Source: Bradyrhizobium rifense (GTDB lineage Bacteria > Pseudomonadota > Alphaproteobacteria > Rhizobiales > Xanthobacteraceae). Taken from it: a stretch of 64,000 bases of DNA. The notes under the pieces are model-generated. The model was given only the letters and a program-made list of their open reading frames with translations, made no database searches and had not been told where the DNA came from. The stretch spans positions 124,001 to 188,000 of the forward strand of contig NZ_VSSS01000032.1 in the NCBI RefSeq assembly GCF_008123425.1, read 5' to 3'. A program made the position numbers and the translations under genes. Shown in pieces: positions 1 through 8,803 of this stretch (positions are counted from its first letter, which is position 1; the number at the start of each line of letters is the position of its first letter).

Positions 1-246
1 CGCAAGGAACAGCGCCAGGAACAGAAAGAACGTCGTCGTCAATACCGCCCGAACGGGCAGCGGATCGTCGGAGACGACGCATGGCACGAACCACTTCACA
101 TGAGCCGATGCGACGCCGGTCATCGAGATGAAGTTGACCACCAGACACCCGGAGAAAATCAGCCCTTTCGTGACTCTTGATCCAGCGCGTCCAGCGTTGG
201 AGATGGTCGAAAAGTCATTGCGGTTGGCTACGCGATCGATGCTCAT
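1..246 (-). CDS. N-terminal part of an exported/membrane protein, cut by the window edge
   Basis: An open frame starts with ATG at 246 and runs off the left edge, giving 82 residues. A charged N-terminus is followed by a hydrophobic signal-like stretch (about residues 29-48, ending ASA). After a short segment with the motif HVKWF, a second hydrophobic stretch begins (AVLTTTFF...). Signal peptide plus several later TM helices would suit a polytopic inner-membrane protein, but I cannot name the family. Upstream (247-518) no convincing gene is seen. Confidence 0.55.
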   Translation of the reverse strand, partial: MSIDRVANRNDFSTISNAGRAGSRVTKGLIFSGCLVVNFISMTGVASAHVKWFVPCVVSDDPLPVRAVLTTTFFLFLALFLA

Positions 247-518
247 GGGCTCACCAGAATAATTTCGTCCAAGCATTCTTCCCCCTCCGACGAGAGTGGT
301 TGATAGACAGAAGAATACGTTCACCGATTTAGCCGACGCTCGGGCTTTTTGGATGTGAGGTGGCTTACTGGCGTCAGGTCACACGTTCGTTAGGGGAACG
401 TGACGCGCTGTGTGACAGCGCTGCTTCCGCATCGCATTCAGGAACTGAGTCAGATTTGCTTCGCCGGCGGCAAACCGCTCCGACGCGGCGCTTGATTGCG
501 AGAAGTACCGCGGCTCGA

Positions 519-1778
519 CTACGGAAGTCCTTTTGTCATCGTAAAGGGATTGAAGCCACGTTCCGCGAGGGCAGCCCACGAAGCTGCGCCAAGATGTGAC
601 AATCGGAAATAGAGTCGCGGCTTGGTCGGGTCGGTGTCCAACACGAACCCAGTCGGTAACTCGCGGACAGTCGTGGCATAGAAACCACCATCGGGCGACC
701 TCTGGGATTCGATGACAGCGATCAACGACTCTGCCCTCCCAGTCCTGCCGAGCAATTTCATCAAGAGAGCCATTTGGCCCGTCCCTTCGGTCCACACACC
801 GTCCCGGTCTTCACCGTAAGAAAAGCCCCCGCCGACACTCATTCGCTGTTCGGCGGTCGTCATTGCCGATGCAAATTTCCCGGCCGCTCCGTGAAGCGCT
901 GTTAAAGGCCAGATCTGAGCATCCAGAGCCAAAATCGGATTGTGCGTGATGCCGTCTTCGGCGGTCCCTGCGGCGAAACAGGCGCATGCCGGATCCCACA
1001 TCGAATTTACGAAGTGCTCCGCAACCGTTGCCTTATCGCCCCAGCGCGAATCGCCTGTACGGATCGCAAGAAGGCCAAACGCGGCGGCGAGGTCAGTATT
1101 ATGTTCAGTCGATTTCCACGTCCGCACTTCCGGCTTCGGTTCGTGCCCAAACGTACCGCCCGTGAAACCGCCAGTGCCGCGCGTATCGGCCCATTGCGCG
1201 ACCCAGGCGCCAAGCCGTGCTGCACCATCGCGGAACCGAGAGCCGGCGTTCCCATCATCCATCGACAGCAACGCCAGCACGGCCCACGCCATGTTACCGT
1301 TATCGCTGCCCACCTGATATCGATCCTCTAACCATTTGTTCTGCGTATTGTCCCACCACCCTGGAAGTTTGACGAGGCCATTCGCGACCACACCCGTAGC
1401 GTAAGCGTTGCGGAGCCGACCATCATGCCAGGTGCGGTCGTTATCGATGGCCAAGAGAAACGCCGAGCCAATCCGATACGCTTTGTCTCGCTCACCGCAA
1501 CCGACCAATGCGATGGCGGCTACCGCATTGTCATAGAGGTAGGCGGCGCCATGCAGAGGCCCCGATTCGACGGTCGGATAGCTGGGCAGAAACAACGGCC
1601 CTGATGGCGGTGCCTTATCAATTAGACCAGCGAGGTATCCGCACGCTGACGTTTTTGGTGTTGTTGAAGCCTGCAGTGGAGCGGAGGCCATCATGATTAC
1701 GAAAGTCGCGACGACCCAAGTGTGAAGGCAGAGCCCGCGACAACGGTAGAAGCAATAAGTGATTGGTGCCGGTAGCAT
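519..1778 (-). CDS. secreted protein with probable alpha/alpha-toroid (six-hairpin) fold
   Basis: 419 residues. The N-terminus (1-38) is a signal peptide with cleavage near LQAS, so the protein is probably periplasmic. The ATG at 1778 has GAGAGG seven bases upstream. The body consists of repeated helix-helix units with Trp/Gly-rich connections (AWAVLALL, AAAFGLLAIRTGD, QMALLMKLLGRTGR, SWAALAERGFNPF), the pattern of glycoside-hydrolase or terpene-cyclase-like toroids. I recognise no catalytic motif, so enzyme activity is only a possibility. It lies outside the tRNA-bounded element, alone on its strand, next to another unknown gene. Confidence 0.6.
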   Translation of the reverse strand: MLPAPITYCFYRCRGLCLHTWVVATFVIMMASAPLQASTTPKTSACGYLAGLIDKAPPSGPLFLPSYPTVESGPLHGAAYLYDNAVAAIALVGCGERDKAYRIGSAFLLAIDNDRTWHDGRLRNAYATGVVANGLVKLPGWWDNTQNKWLEDRYQVGSDNGNMAWAVLALLSMDDGNAGSRFRDGAARLGAWVAQWADTRGTGGFTGGTFGHEPKPEVRTWKSTEHNTDLAAAFGLLAIRTGDSRWGDKATVAEHFVNSMWDPACACFAAGTAEDGITHNPILALDAQIWPLTALHGAAGKFASAMTTAEQRMSVGGGFSYGEDRDGVWTEGTGQMALLMKLLGRTGRAESLIAVIESQRSPDGGFYATTVRELPTGFVLDTDPTKPRLYFRLSHLGAASWAALAERGFNPFTMTKGLP

Positions 1779-1857
1779 TTCGCTGCCTCTCGCGTCTTTT
1801 CAGCCAAGATAGACTTTAGGACATCGGGAAGAAAGCCGGTCAGGATCGAGTAAAAAA

Positions 1858-2658
1858 ATGTGCCTTCGTCTTCAATGGCAGCTTATGTGTTACGGTGACC
1901 GTAATTCCGAAGGCTTTAAACGGCTAACGACGGTCGTGGGATTAGGTCTGTCGCTCCATTTCCTGTCCGAAGCCTTTAGAGCGAAGGTCAATCCCGTTCA
2001 CTTCAAGGCTAAGACGTTCTATGTCTATTCATCAGCAGATTTGAACCCACTAATCGATGTCAAGAACGACTTGCTGGGGCGGTATCCCTTTCGTCAGCCG
2101 GAGGGTCTTGTGCCGGAGGAGGAGGCAAACACTTATAGGATTAAGAAGGCTATCTACGATGCGTTCCTCGCTGACGATACTGGGGCGATCATTGCGATCG
2201 CCAATCAGTTGTCATACGTAACAAATTCGGCCAGCGTGTCCTATGACATCTACTTCGATGATTACGTCCATGCGTCTTACACCAATTTTTATGTTGGCGA
2301 GATTGTCGACGCTCTCGACACGACCGTCCTACTGACGGCTTATCTGTTCGACCGTCTCAATTTGCGGAGCGCGGCGCGTAAGTACTACTCGACGTACTAT
2401 CAGGCGATGCGCTTGATCTTGCTGCCCGGAATGAACAGCGAGGCCCGCCTCCTATCGCGCCGTTTGGTTGCAGTCAGAGTGAAGTTGCGGTTGCTGCTTG
2501 ATAGCCCCCTCTCTAGGGAGCATGCCGACTCTTCCTACGTCGATACTTTAATCGAGATGTTCCTTCAGCAAGTGCTGGCGGAGCATGAATTCACGCGCTA
2601 CAGGCAGAAACACATTACCTATCCGGTCGTCGGCGCGCTCGGTTATGTGTGCGGGTGA
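1858..2658 (+). CDS. hypothetical protein of unknown function
   Basis: 266 residues, soluble and rich in Tyr, Leu and Arg. The centre (about residues 60-130) has hydrophilic helix-forming segments, and residues 150-215 are predicted helical (RLNLRSAARKYYSTYYQAMRL). No family motif is recognised and there is no signal peptide. The ATG at 1858 follows an A-run without a clear Shine-Dalgarno, so translation may begin at a later ATG (residue 10). GC content is visibly below that of the metabolic genes further right, which fits accessory DNA. It ends about 115 bases before the left attachment repeat of the neighbouring island, so it lies just outside it. Confidence 0.5.
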   Translation: MCLRLQWQLMCYGDRNSEGFKRLTTVVGLGLSLHFLSEAFRAKVNPVHFKAKTFYVYSSADLNPLIDVKNDLLGRYPFRQPEGLVPEEEANTYRIKKAIYDAFLADDTGAIIAIANQLSYVTNSASVSYDIYFDDYVHASYTNFYVGEIVDALDTTVLLTAYLFDRLNLRSAARKYYSTYYQAMRLILLPGMNSEARLLSRRLVAVRVKLRLLLDSPLSREHADSSYVDTLIEMFLQQVLAEHEFTRYRQKHITYPVVGALGYVCG

Positions 2659-2772
2659 CGAGGTACGAGTAGGCTATGCCCCGAATGATTGTGCCGAGGG
2701 GGCCCAAGGAACTCCGGTCCTCCAAAGATCCTCTTAGGTAAGAAAAGAGCTCGCGAAACATCCGAAAACTAC

Positions 2773-2787
2773 TGGTGGGCCCGGCAG
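2773..2787. repeat. putative attL: 15-bp copy of the tRNA 3' end
   Basis: TGGTGGGCCCGGCAG is identical to the first 15 bases of the tRNA 3' end at 16770-16784, in the same orientation. The flanks diverge at once on both sides, as expected for an attachment core. With the integrase gene adjoining the other copy, this marks the left end of a roughly 14.0-kb integrated element. Confidence 0.75.
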
Positions 2788-2886
2788 ATACTGCATTTCT
2801 CCGATAGTTCAATCGTTTAGCATTTAGGTGGTAACGAAAAAGTCCTATTGAAGTCATTGCGCTTTTTAACGCGTGATTACCACCAG

Positions 2887-3510
2887 CTAAGGCGTGGCGG
2901 ACGTCACGGCTGAACTGGCTGGGGGGTGCAATTTCAATAGCTTTTCGAACAGTGTCTGTTGGTCTACGAGCACACCGGCAAACAGAACAGTGGCAACGAA
3001 CCAACAGAAAAACAAAAGCGCGATTGATTTGTAAAAGAACTCAATCTTCGCGTCGGAGTGCAATCTCTTCTGTTTGACCCATCGTTCGTCCGACACGACT
3101 AGGTCAGCGACCTTCCGCGCCAGCCAGTTCTTCAGCTCTACGGGGCTTTGTTCGCTTATCTTGGCACCCAAGGCCAACTCTGGAATCTCATTAGCATACT
3201 TCTGTTCGATAGAGCCGCCGTGCAAAATCGAACCCATAAGAAGACGGTGATACCAGTGTCGATCAACGAAATAGAATAGGTAGGTGGCCAATATTCCCAA
3301 CCACGGCATGACATTCGCATACAGAATCGTACAGCGCCCAATCGAAACAGACAGTTTTTTCTCGATCAGGAAGCCCTGAGCCGCTGCTATCGCAACAACT
3401 ATCGTGATGAATAAGCCACGAACCTTCATTTCGATTTCGTTGAAGTGCTGCTGTACCCCAACGACGGCTTTCCAAATCTCGATAATGTTTTTACGCTCGT
3501 CGTTGTCCAT
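2887..3510 (-). CDS. three-TM membrane protein, translationally coupled to a HAD phosphatase
   Basis: 207 residues from ATG 3510, chosen because this start lies just inside the end of the upstream HAD gene (20-bp overlap) and removes a non-hydrophobic N-terminal extension. Predicted TM helices lie at about 31-49, 61-82 and 159-182, with a cytoplasmic loop of some 75 residues between the second and third. A conserved-looking motif DRHWYHRLLMGS follows TM2. The layout recalls small helical membrane effectors of nucleotide-sensing conflict systems such as the SLATT type, but I cannot assign the family. It is the terminal gene of the island, about 100 bp from the left attachment repeat. Confidence 0.65.
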   Translation of the reverse strand: MDNDERKNIIEIWKAVVGVQQHFNEIEMKVRGLFITIVVAIAAAQGFLIEKKLSVSIGRCTILYANVMPWLGILATYLFYFVDRHWYHRLLMGSILHGGSIEQKYANEIPELALGAKISEQSPVELKNWLARKVADLVVSDERWVKQKRLHSDAKIEFFYKSIALLFFCWFVATVLFAGVLVDQQTLFEKLLKLHPPASSAVTSATP

Positions 3511-4381
3511 TCCAATCCCCGTAGCGAAAATGGTCGAGCATTTGTCCAAAATCGGTATCAAGAACTGTGCTCGGTTGCACCTCCCGTTCACCAATCTTTT
3601 TTTCTCTTTCCACGTCGGCGTCGCTCCAGTGCGTAACTTCACGCAAGAGTTCGTAGGCTTCTGTGTGCTGCGCCCTGCCGTACTTGGCGTAGACATCTGA
3701 GATGCCGACGTCTTGTGCCATGGCCACATCTTTAGTCGGGCTGTCCCCCACGTAAACGCATTCAGACTTGTCTACTTTCAACGTCTCGACAATCTGGCTC
3801 AACACGCGGCCGTCTGGCTTAAATGAATTCTTTGGCGTGTGCCTTGCTTGGGTGTAGCGAAATTCATAATGGGACGCGGGGTACTTTCGAAGTTCCTCGC
3901 GCGAGATCGAGTCCGGGATATCGTGATCCGCCGGTGAGAACATAAAATCGAAAACGCCGTCGAGTCCCAGACGCCGCACTCTATAGTTCGAATAAAAGCC
4001 CATGGATTCAGTATAGCCAACGATTGCCGCACCCGATCCTTTGATCTTGAGCAATGTCTCCGCGACCTTTGGATAAAGCATCAGCTTCTGCCGTCGCTGA
4101 TGACGATATGCTTCGATGGCCGTCTCGAACACCTCCGACGAATTCTTGCCGGATAACTTGGCGGACAGCGATGGGAGTTCTTCCAGCAGAAACGAGTACT
4201 CTGAGGTGCCGTGCCGCTGATGAACCTTCCGAATTTCCGGCTTCAGATCATCGAAACTGATTCCGCTAATCTCGACGACCTTGGCCATCATCGCGGTGAA
4301 GCAAGCGTGCCATAGGTCAACCCAGTCGAACAGCGTGTTATCTAGGTCGGTAATAACGACGCGTTTGCGGGCTACGTTCAT
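3491..4381 (-). CDS. HAD-superfamily hydrolase
   Basis: 296 residues. Motif I is DLDNT (D12, D14), giving the nucleophile and acid/base aspartates. Motif II is Thr124 in GYTES, and motif IV is GDSPTKD (about 212-218). A helical cap lies between residues 20 and 105. The protein should therefore hydrolyse a phosphate ester or phosphoanhydride; the substrate is unknown. The last 50 residues are charged and beyond the usual HAD core. The gene overlaps the downstream membrane-protein gene by 20 bp, so the two are probably made together and may act together. The start ATG at 4381 has GGGA about eight bases upstream. Confidence 0.8.
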   Translation of the reverse strand: MNVARKRVVITDLDNTLFDWVDLWHACFTAMMAKVVEISGISFDDLKPEIRKVHQRHGTSEYSFLLEELPSLSAKLSGKNSSEVFETAIEAYRHQRRQKLMLYPKVAETLLKIKGSGAAIVGYTESMGFYSNYRVRRLGLDGVFDFMFSPADHDIPDSISREELRKYPASHYEFRYTQARHTPKNSFKPDGRVLSQIVETLKVDKSECVYVGDSPTKDVAMAQDVGISDVYAKYGRAQHTEAYELLREVTHWSDADVEREKKIGEREVQPSTVLDTDFGQMLDHFRYGDWNGQRRA

Positions 4382-4615
4382 CAGTCTGTCCCGTTTTCAA
4401 CAATTTTAAGCGGCCCGCACGGGAAGAACTCCCAAACCCGGCCCGATTCGGCTTTTACCTTTACCAGCATAAGCTTGCCCTAGGGAGTCATAGCGAGGGA
4501 AGTCGCCGGTGAGCCGTAACAGCTCGGTTCGGAGCGAGATCGAGGCCGGGCGCAGGGGCGGACCACGTAGCGGCGAAAGATTCAGAGTGATCGGCGGATG
4601 TCCGCTTTGCCGTAG

Positions 4616-5152
4616 TCAGCCCTGCTCACTTAGCGGCGGCTCGCCGGCCTTGTCGGCCATTTCCTGGCATACCTTGGCCATCTCGGTGCGCACCTCGAAC
4701 ACGACGCGCTCGATATTGCGCCGGGTCGCAAGGTCGCCACGCGGCGCACAGCGCGCCGCCATGCCGGACAAATGCGTCAGCACCACGCCGCACAACTGGT
4801 CGGTCAGTTCGTCGACATCGCTTTGGAGTACCAGCTCGTGCCGCTTTTGCATCAACCGCGTCTGCAACATCTCAGTCTTGACCTTGACGTAGTCGGCGTC
4901 GGCCTGCGTGCGCGGCGATTGCTGCCGCTCACGCCGCAAGTATCGCAGGTAGGCAACGCGGCTCTGGTCGAGCGGGAAACCGTCACCTTGCCGCTGGATC
5001 ACGCCGTCGGCTTCGAGCTTCCCGATGTAGGTCCTGCTGCAATCGAGATGCCGCGCCAGCGCCGATGCGCCGACCGTCGCTGCATTTCTGGATCGCGGTC
5101 GAGAGACAGGCTTGGCGACGGACGGGCTATCAATGGGGACGGTCTCAGCCAT
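4616..5152 (-). CDS. terminase small subunit (Nu1-like DNA-packaging protein)
   Basis: 178 residues. An N-terminal winged-helix segment (about 28-65: VGASALARHL..SRTYIGKLEADGVI) resembles the DNA-binding domain of phage lambda gpNu1. It is followed by a long charged helix (about 85-115: YVKVKTEMLQTRLMQKRHELV) and a C-terminal helical region with several Glu-Met-Ala stretches, the family's dimerisation and large-subunit-contact layout. No large terminase gene accompanies it. In phage satellites an orphan small subunit redirects a helper phage's packaging motor; I infer the same here. AGGAA lies eight bases before the ATG at 5152. It is divergent from the sulfatase gene. Confidence 0.7.
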   Translation of the reverse strand: MAETVPIDSPSVAKPVSRPRSRNAATVGASALARHLDCSRTYIGKLEADGVIQRQGDGFPLDQSRVAYLRYLRRERQQSPRTQADADYVKVKTEMLQTRLMQKRHELVLQSDVDELTDQLCGVVLTHLSGMAARCAPRGDLATRRNIERVVFEVRTEMAKVCQEMADKAGEPPLSEQG

Positions 5153-5261
5153 CTTGTTTGTTCCTGTTGCCTCGCGGCAGGATAGCTCACTTCCGCTTTC
5201 AGCGGCATAGCTGATATGGCCGGGCTGTCTGTTGTCTCGACCCGGTCGCGAATGACATCCA

Positions 5262-5275
5262 TTGATCTAGATCAA
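5262..5275. promoter_or_regulatory. FixK/FNR-type operator
   Basis: TTGATCTAGATCAA is a perfect palindrome matching the CRP/FNR-family consensus TTGAT-N4-ATCAA used by rhizobial FixK and FnrN. Its centre lies about 66 bases before the sulfatase start codon and 55 before its Shine-Dalgarno. That leaves room for a transcription start about 41 bases downstream of the box, the usual activating position. The divergent terminase gene begins about 110 bases away on the other side. Confidence 0.75.
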
Positions 5276-5334
5276 CTACGAGGTGTCCCGTTCCGCCCTT
5301 CTGTGCCTAAGCATCAGAAGGGGAGGAACGCGTC

Positions 5335-7062
5335 GTGAGCAAGGATAGGCATCCGAAAAGCCCTGAGCTCAGCACCGAGCCGACCAGCGCAGGACTGAAA
5401 CGCCTTGATCTGTTATTGAGCAGCAGTTCGTTATTGGCTGCATCGCTGCTGCCGAGCGCCGTGCTGACGGCATCGGCGCAGGCGCAACAGGCACCCCCGT
5501 CAGGCAAACGGCCCAACATTCTCGTCATCATGGGCGATGACATCGGCTGGAACAATCTCGGTTCCTACCATCAGGGGCTGATGCTGAACGCAACGCCGAA
5601 CCTCGACAAGCTGGCGGCGGAGGGAATGCGATTCACCGACTATTACGCCGAAGCAAGCTGCACCGCCGGCCGGGCCAATTTCATCACCGGCGAATTGCCG
5701 ATCCGTACCGGCATGACCACCGTCGGCCAGGCGGGCTCGCCCCTGGGGATGCCCGCTGAAGCCCCCACCATTGCCGCCGCGCTGAAGTCGATGGGCTATA
5801 CCACCGGCCAGTTCGGCAAAAACCACCTCGGCGACCGCAATGAATTCCTGCCGACCATGCACGGCTTCGACGAATATTTCGGCTATCTCTATCACCTGAA
5901 CGCGATGGAGGATCCATTCTGGTACACCTATCCTCCGGAATGGAAGGCGACCGTTGGCCCGCGCAATATGGTCCATAGCTGGGCGACGGATGTCGACGAC
6001 CCGACGGTCGAGCCTCGCTGGGGCAAGGTCGGCAAGCAGAAGATCGTGGACGAGGGACCGCTGCCGCCACACCCGATCGACGGCATCAAATACAACATGA
6101 CCACCTTCGACGAGGTCATCAGCGCGTCCACCATTGCCTTCATGGACAAGGCCAAGAAGGACAACAAGCCGTTCTTCGTGTGGATGAATCCCACGCGGGC
6201 GCATGTCAACACCCACCTGTCGCCCAAGTACGACGCGATACAAAACCCCGAGACGGGTTTCGGGATGGAAGAGGCCGCGCTGAAGCAGATGGACGACAAC
6301 ATCGGCGTTGTCCTCACCTGGCTGAAGGACAACGGGCTCGAACAGGACACCATCGTGGTGTTCACCACCGACAATGGCGCCGAGCTTTACACCTGGCCCG
6401 ACGGCGGCACCACGCCGTTCGCCGGCGGCAAGGGTGAGGTCACGGAGGGTTCGTACCGCTGTCCCTGCCTGATTCGCTGGCCCGGCCGGGTGAAACCCGG
6501 TTCCGTCTCGAACGGCATTATCTCGGGTCTCGACTGGTTTCCGACCCTGGTGGCCGCAGCCGGCAATCCCAACATCAAGGAGGAGTTGCTGAAGGGCAAG
6601 GAGATGGGTGGCCGGACCTACAAGGTTCATCTCGACGGGTATGACCAGACCGACATGATCACCGGCAAAGGTCCCTCCAATCGGCACGAGGTGTGGTACT
6701 TCGCCCAGACCAAGCTCGGCGCCCTGCGCGTCGACAACTACAAATTCCAGTTCATTGAACAGCCGAAAGGCTGGGTCGGCAATATCATTCAACCCAATAT
6801 GCCAAAACTGACCAATCTTCGGCATGACCCGTTCGAGCGCATGAATTGGCCGAACAATGGCTTCGCCGAAGGTTCGGTCGCCTACTGGGATTCCTTCAAG
6901 CACGAGATGTGGCGCTTCCAAATCTCCGCGCAGGTGATCGCGCAGCACATACCCAGCTTTGTCGAATATCCGCCAATGCAGGCGGGTGCGAGCTTCAATG
7001 TTGGCGACCTGAAGGAGAAGGTCGAAATGGCGATCAAGGCCTCCCAGGCCCATAGTCAATAA
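5335..7062 (+). CDS. exported arylsulfatase (alkaline-phosphatase superfamily sulfatase)
   Basis: 575 residues from a GTG start with AGGGGAGG nine bases upstream. The first 50 residues form a signal-like region with cleavage after ASAQA. The sulfatase core begins at about 59 (RPNILVIMGDD) with metal ligands D68/D69. The nucleophile is Cys109 in CTAGR, matured to formylglycine in this family. GQFGKNHLGD gives the conserved Lys/His, and TTDNGAE the later metal ligands Asp and Asn. It should release sulfate from sulfate esters in the periplasm. It is isolated between satellite genes, so it is cargo, and the FixK-type box upstream suggests induction under low oxygen. No formylglycine-generating enzyme is encoded beside it. 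Confidence 0.88.
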   Translation: MSKDRHPKSPELSTEPTSAGLKRLDLLLSSSSLLAASLLPSAVLTASAQAQQAPPSGKRPNILVIMGDDIGWNNLGSYHQGLMLNATPNLDKLAAEGMRFTDYYAEASCTAGRANFITGELPIRTGMTTVGQAGSPLGMPAEAPTIAAALKSMGYTTGQFGKNHLGDRNEFLPTMHGFDEYFGYLYHLNAMEDPFWYTYPPEWKATVGPRNMVHSWATDVDDPTVEPRWGKVGKQKIVDEGPLPPHPIDGIKYNMTTFDEVISASTIAFMDKAKKDNKPFFVWMNPTRAHVNTHLSPKYDAIQNPETGFGMEEAALKQMDDNIGVVLTWLKDNGLEQDTIVVFTTDNGAELYTWPDGGTTPFAGGKGEVTEGSYRCPCLIRWPGRVKPGSVSNGIISGLDWFPTLVAAAGNPNIKEELLKGKEMGGRTYKVHLDGYDQTDMITGKGPSNRHEVWYFAQTKLGALRVDNYKFQFIEQPKGWVGNIIQPNMPKLTNLRHDPFERMNWPNNGFAEGSVAYWDSFKHEMWRFQISAQVIAQHIPSFVEYPPMQAGASFNVGDLKEKVEMAIKASQAHSQ

Positions 7063-7543
7063 GGCGAGAAGATCAGTGGATCAGCGCGGGCGCTTCAAAT
7101 TTTGAGCGCCCGTGACTGCTTTGGGCTAGTTAGTCGATTGTCGACAAAGTCCACTATCGGCACATCGCGTCATTGCGCTGCGATGCGGAATTTGGTCGCT
7201 ATCCGGGCATAGCGGACATCGAGTGTGACGCGCCGCCTCCCTGCAACTGCAACCAAGAATTTTCTCGCTCCGAATATTCTCAACAGGCGCAGTGGCGCGG
7301 TCCCGCCAGTTCCTCACACGCTCAGAAGGACCCGGACGCCCGATTGCGCAGGGACCGCCATCCTCTCCCCACCAGCGCGCGCGCCGCATCGCATCGACCT
7401 CGACGCGACCGTGTCAGCGTCACGACGACCGCCACCGGCCCGTTACGATGTCCGGACAAATCCGCCAAAGAGGTTCGTTCGACGATCTTGATAAGAATTG
7501 CCGGGCGAGATCATCCCAATCAACATCGAGAAGCTGCGTCGAT
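7063..7543. other. gene-free stretch after the sulfatase
   Basis: About 480 bases between two convergent genes. Apart from the terminator hairpin at 7087-7112 I see nothing convincing. Open frames are present on both strands but have no ribosome-binding sites, no recognisable domains and biased composition. Confidence 0.5.
7087..7112 (+). terminator. hairpin terminator of the sulfatase gene
   Basis: Arms CGGGCGCT (7087-7094) and AGCGCCCG (7105-7112) pair perfectly around a 10-base A/T-rich loop, 24 bases after the sulfatase stop. No long U-run follows. Confidence 0.55.
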
Positions 7544-8803
7544 TCAACCACAGGGTCTCGGAGTGCAGCTAGGAAATGTATTCGTAAACGAGGCCGGAAA
7601 AGTCGTTTTCCCGTCAGTGCAAGCATTCTCAAAGCTGGCTTTATCGACGTTAAGAGCCGTCCCGAACTGCGCGCCCGACAAGATCGTGCAATCAAAATTT
7701 ACGCCTCCCACGTCAACCCCTGAGAAATCAGCGTCGATAAGCGTCGATTTATTGAAATGAGCTTTGTCCTTGCCGACACAGTCATCCGTTCCACCCATAT
7801 TTGCGCCCTGCAGGGATGCTCGCGAGAGATCTACGCTGTAGAACTCGGCACCCTGCAAACAAGCTCCGACAAGAATTGCGCCCCCCATGTTCAAATTCTC
7901 AAAGAGCGCCTTTCGCAGCGTGCTGTGAGAAAAGTCGACGACGTGTTCGCGGCGAGTGTTGTCGTATGATTCCCGATTGTCTTTCACTAAATCCCACTCT
8001 TTTCCGTAGGCCTCCCAGTCTGCCATATACGAACCACCAAAAGCCGCGCCAGTGAGATCTAAGCCGCCACTCATGTTAGCGCCGTAGAGCTTGGCACCAT
8101 CAAAGTGTGCGTCGACGAAAGCCTTCGTAGGCTTCTCAATAAATTGAGCGCGAACTAAGTACGATCGACGTAGGTCGACCGGCACCTTACCAGCTCGATT
8201 CAGGCGGGCCAGAATGTCGATCGCCGATTGCGTGTCAGCGGAGATCGGATGTTCGATGGGGGGCGGCTCACTAGTGGATGCGCTTTTTGCGTCATCGTGG
8301 GAGCTCTTTATAAATCCGATCGCGGCACGAATAGCGGGAGTGAGATACAGATTGTCTCTGGCCGAATCTTTCTTAGTGCCCTCAGAATTCACTTCCGTCG
8401 TTTGCGAATACCATCCTGCCGGGTTCGAGCTCGCTATCTGTTCGATCGCATATAGCCCAGCGATGCGAGTGCTCACGGACGATTCCTTCAATAGCTGAGC
8501 GGCCGAAATGAATTGTTGGTTGACGAAATGCTTCTGAGCCTCCGCCTGCTGTGTGCTGAATTGGTCACGAGAAAGATCGATCGTCTCTCTATCCTTGTAC
8601 ATGGTCCACGCGAACGTCGCGATGAGGGCGATGGCAGCGAAGCCCTGGCCGATGGTTTTTCGACTATTGTCTATGGTGTCAGCTCGGTCCTTTGGACTAA
8701 CGATGTTGGGGTCAACGAGGAAGATCGGCACCAACCACCAAATGACGCCGGCTAAGATCAGCACGACTATCCCGAAGAACATCCAGATCAAGATTGCCAA
8801 CAT
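7544..8803 (-). CDS. membrane-anchored pentapeptide-repeat protein
   Basis: 419 residues. The ATG at 8803 (GGAG seven bases upstream) puts a hydrophobic helix right at the N-terminus (about 2-30). A second TM lies at about 55-75 (GFAAIALIATFAW). A coiled, charged linker (RDQFSTQQAEAQKHFVNQQF) and a helical part follow. The C-terminal 170 residues are pentapeptide repeats of the A(D/N)LXX type (LYGANMSG, LDLTGAAFGG, LQGAEFYSVDLSRASLQGANM), forming a right-handed quadrilateral helix. Pentapeptide domains bind or mimic other molecules, but the partner is unknown. It is cargo between sulfatase and replication genes of the island, transcribed leftward. Confidence 0.75.
   Translation of the reverse strand: MLAILIWMFFGIVVLILAGVIWWLVPIFLVDPNIVSPKDRADTIDNSRKTIGQGFAAIALIATFAWTMYKDRETIDLSRDQFSTQQAEAQKHFVNQQFISAAQLLKESSVSTRIAGLYAIEQIASSNPAGWYSQTTEVNSEGTKKDSARDNLYLTPAIRAAIGFIKSSHDDAKSASTSEPPPIEHPISADTQSAIDILARLNRAGKVPVDLRRSYLVRAQFIEKPTKAFVDAHFDGAKLYGANMSGGLDLTGAAFGGSYMADWEAYGKEWDLVKDNRESYDNTRREHVVDFSHSTLRKALFENLNMGGAILVGACLQGAEFYSVDLSRASLQGANMGGTDDCVGKDKAHFNKSTLIDADFSGVDVGGVNFDCTILSGAQFGTALNVDKASFENACTDGKTTFPASFTNTFPSCTPRPCG

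Noticed and set aside
5500..7059. 519-codon open frame antisense to the sulfatase
   Set aside because: Long antisense frames are routine in high-GC DNA. The sulfatase frame has catalytic motifs, signal peptide and Shine-Dalgarno, and the antisense translation has no domain.
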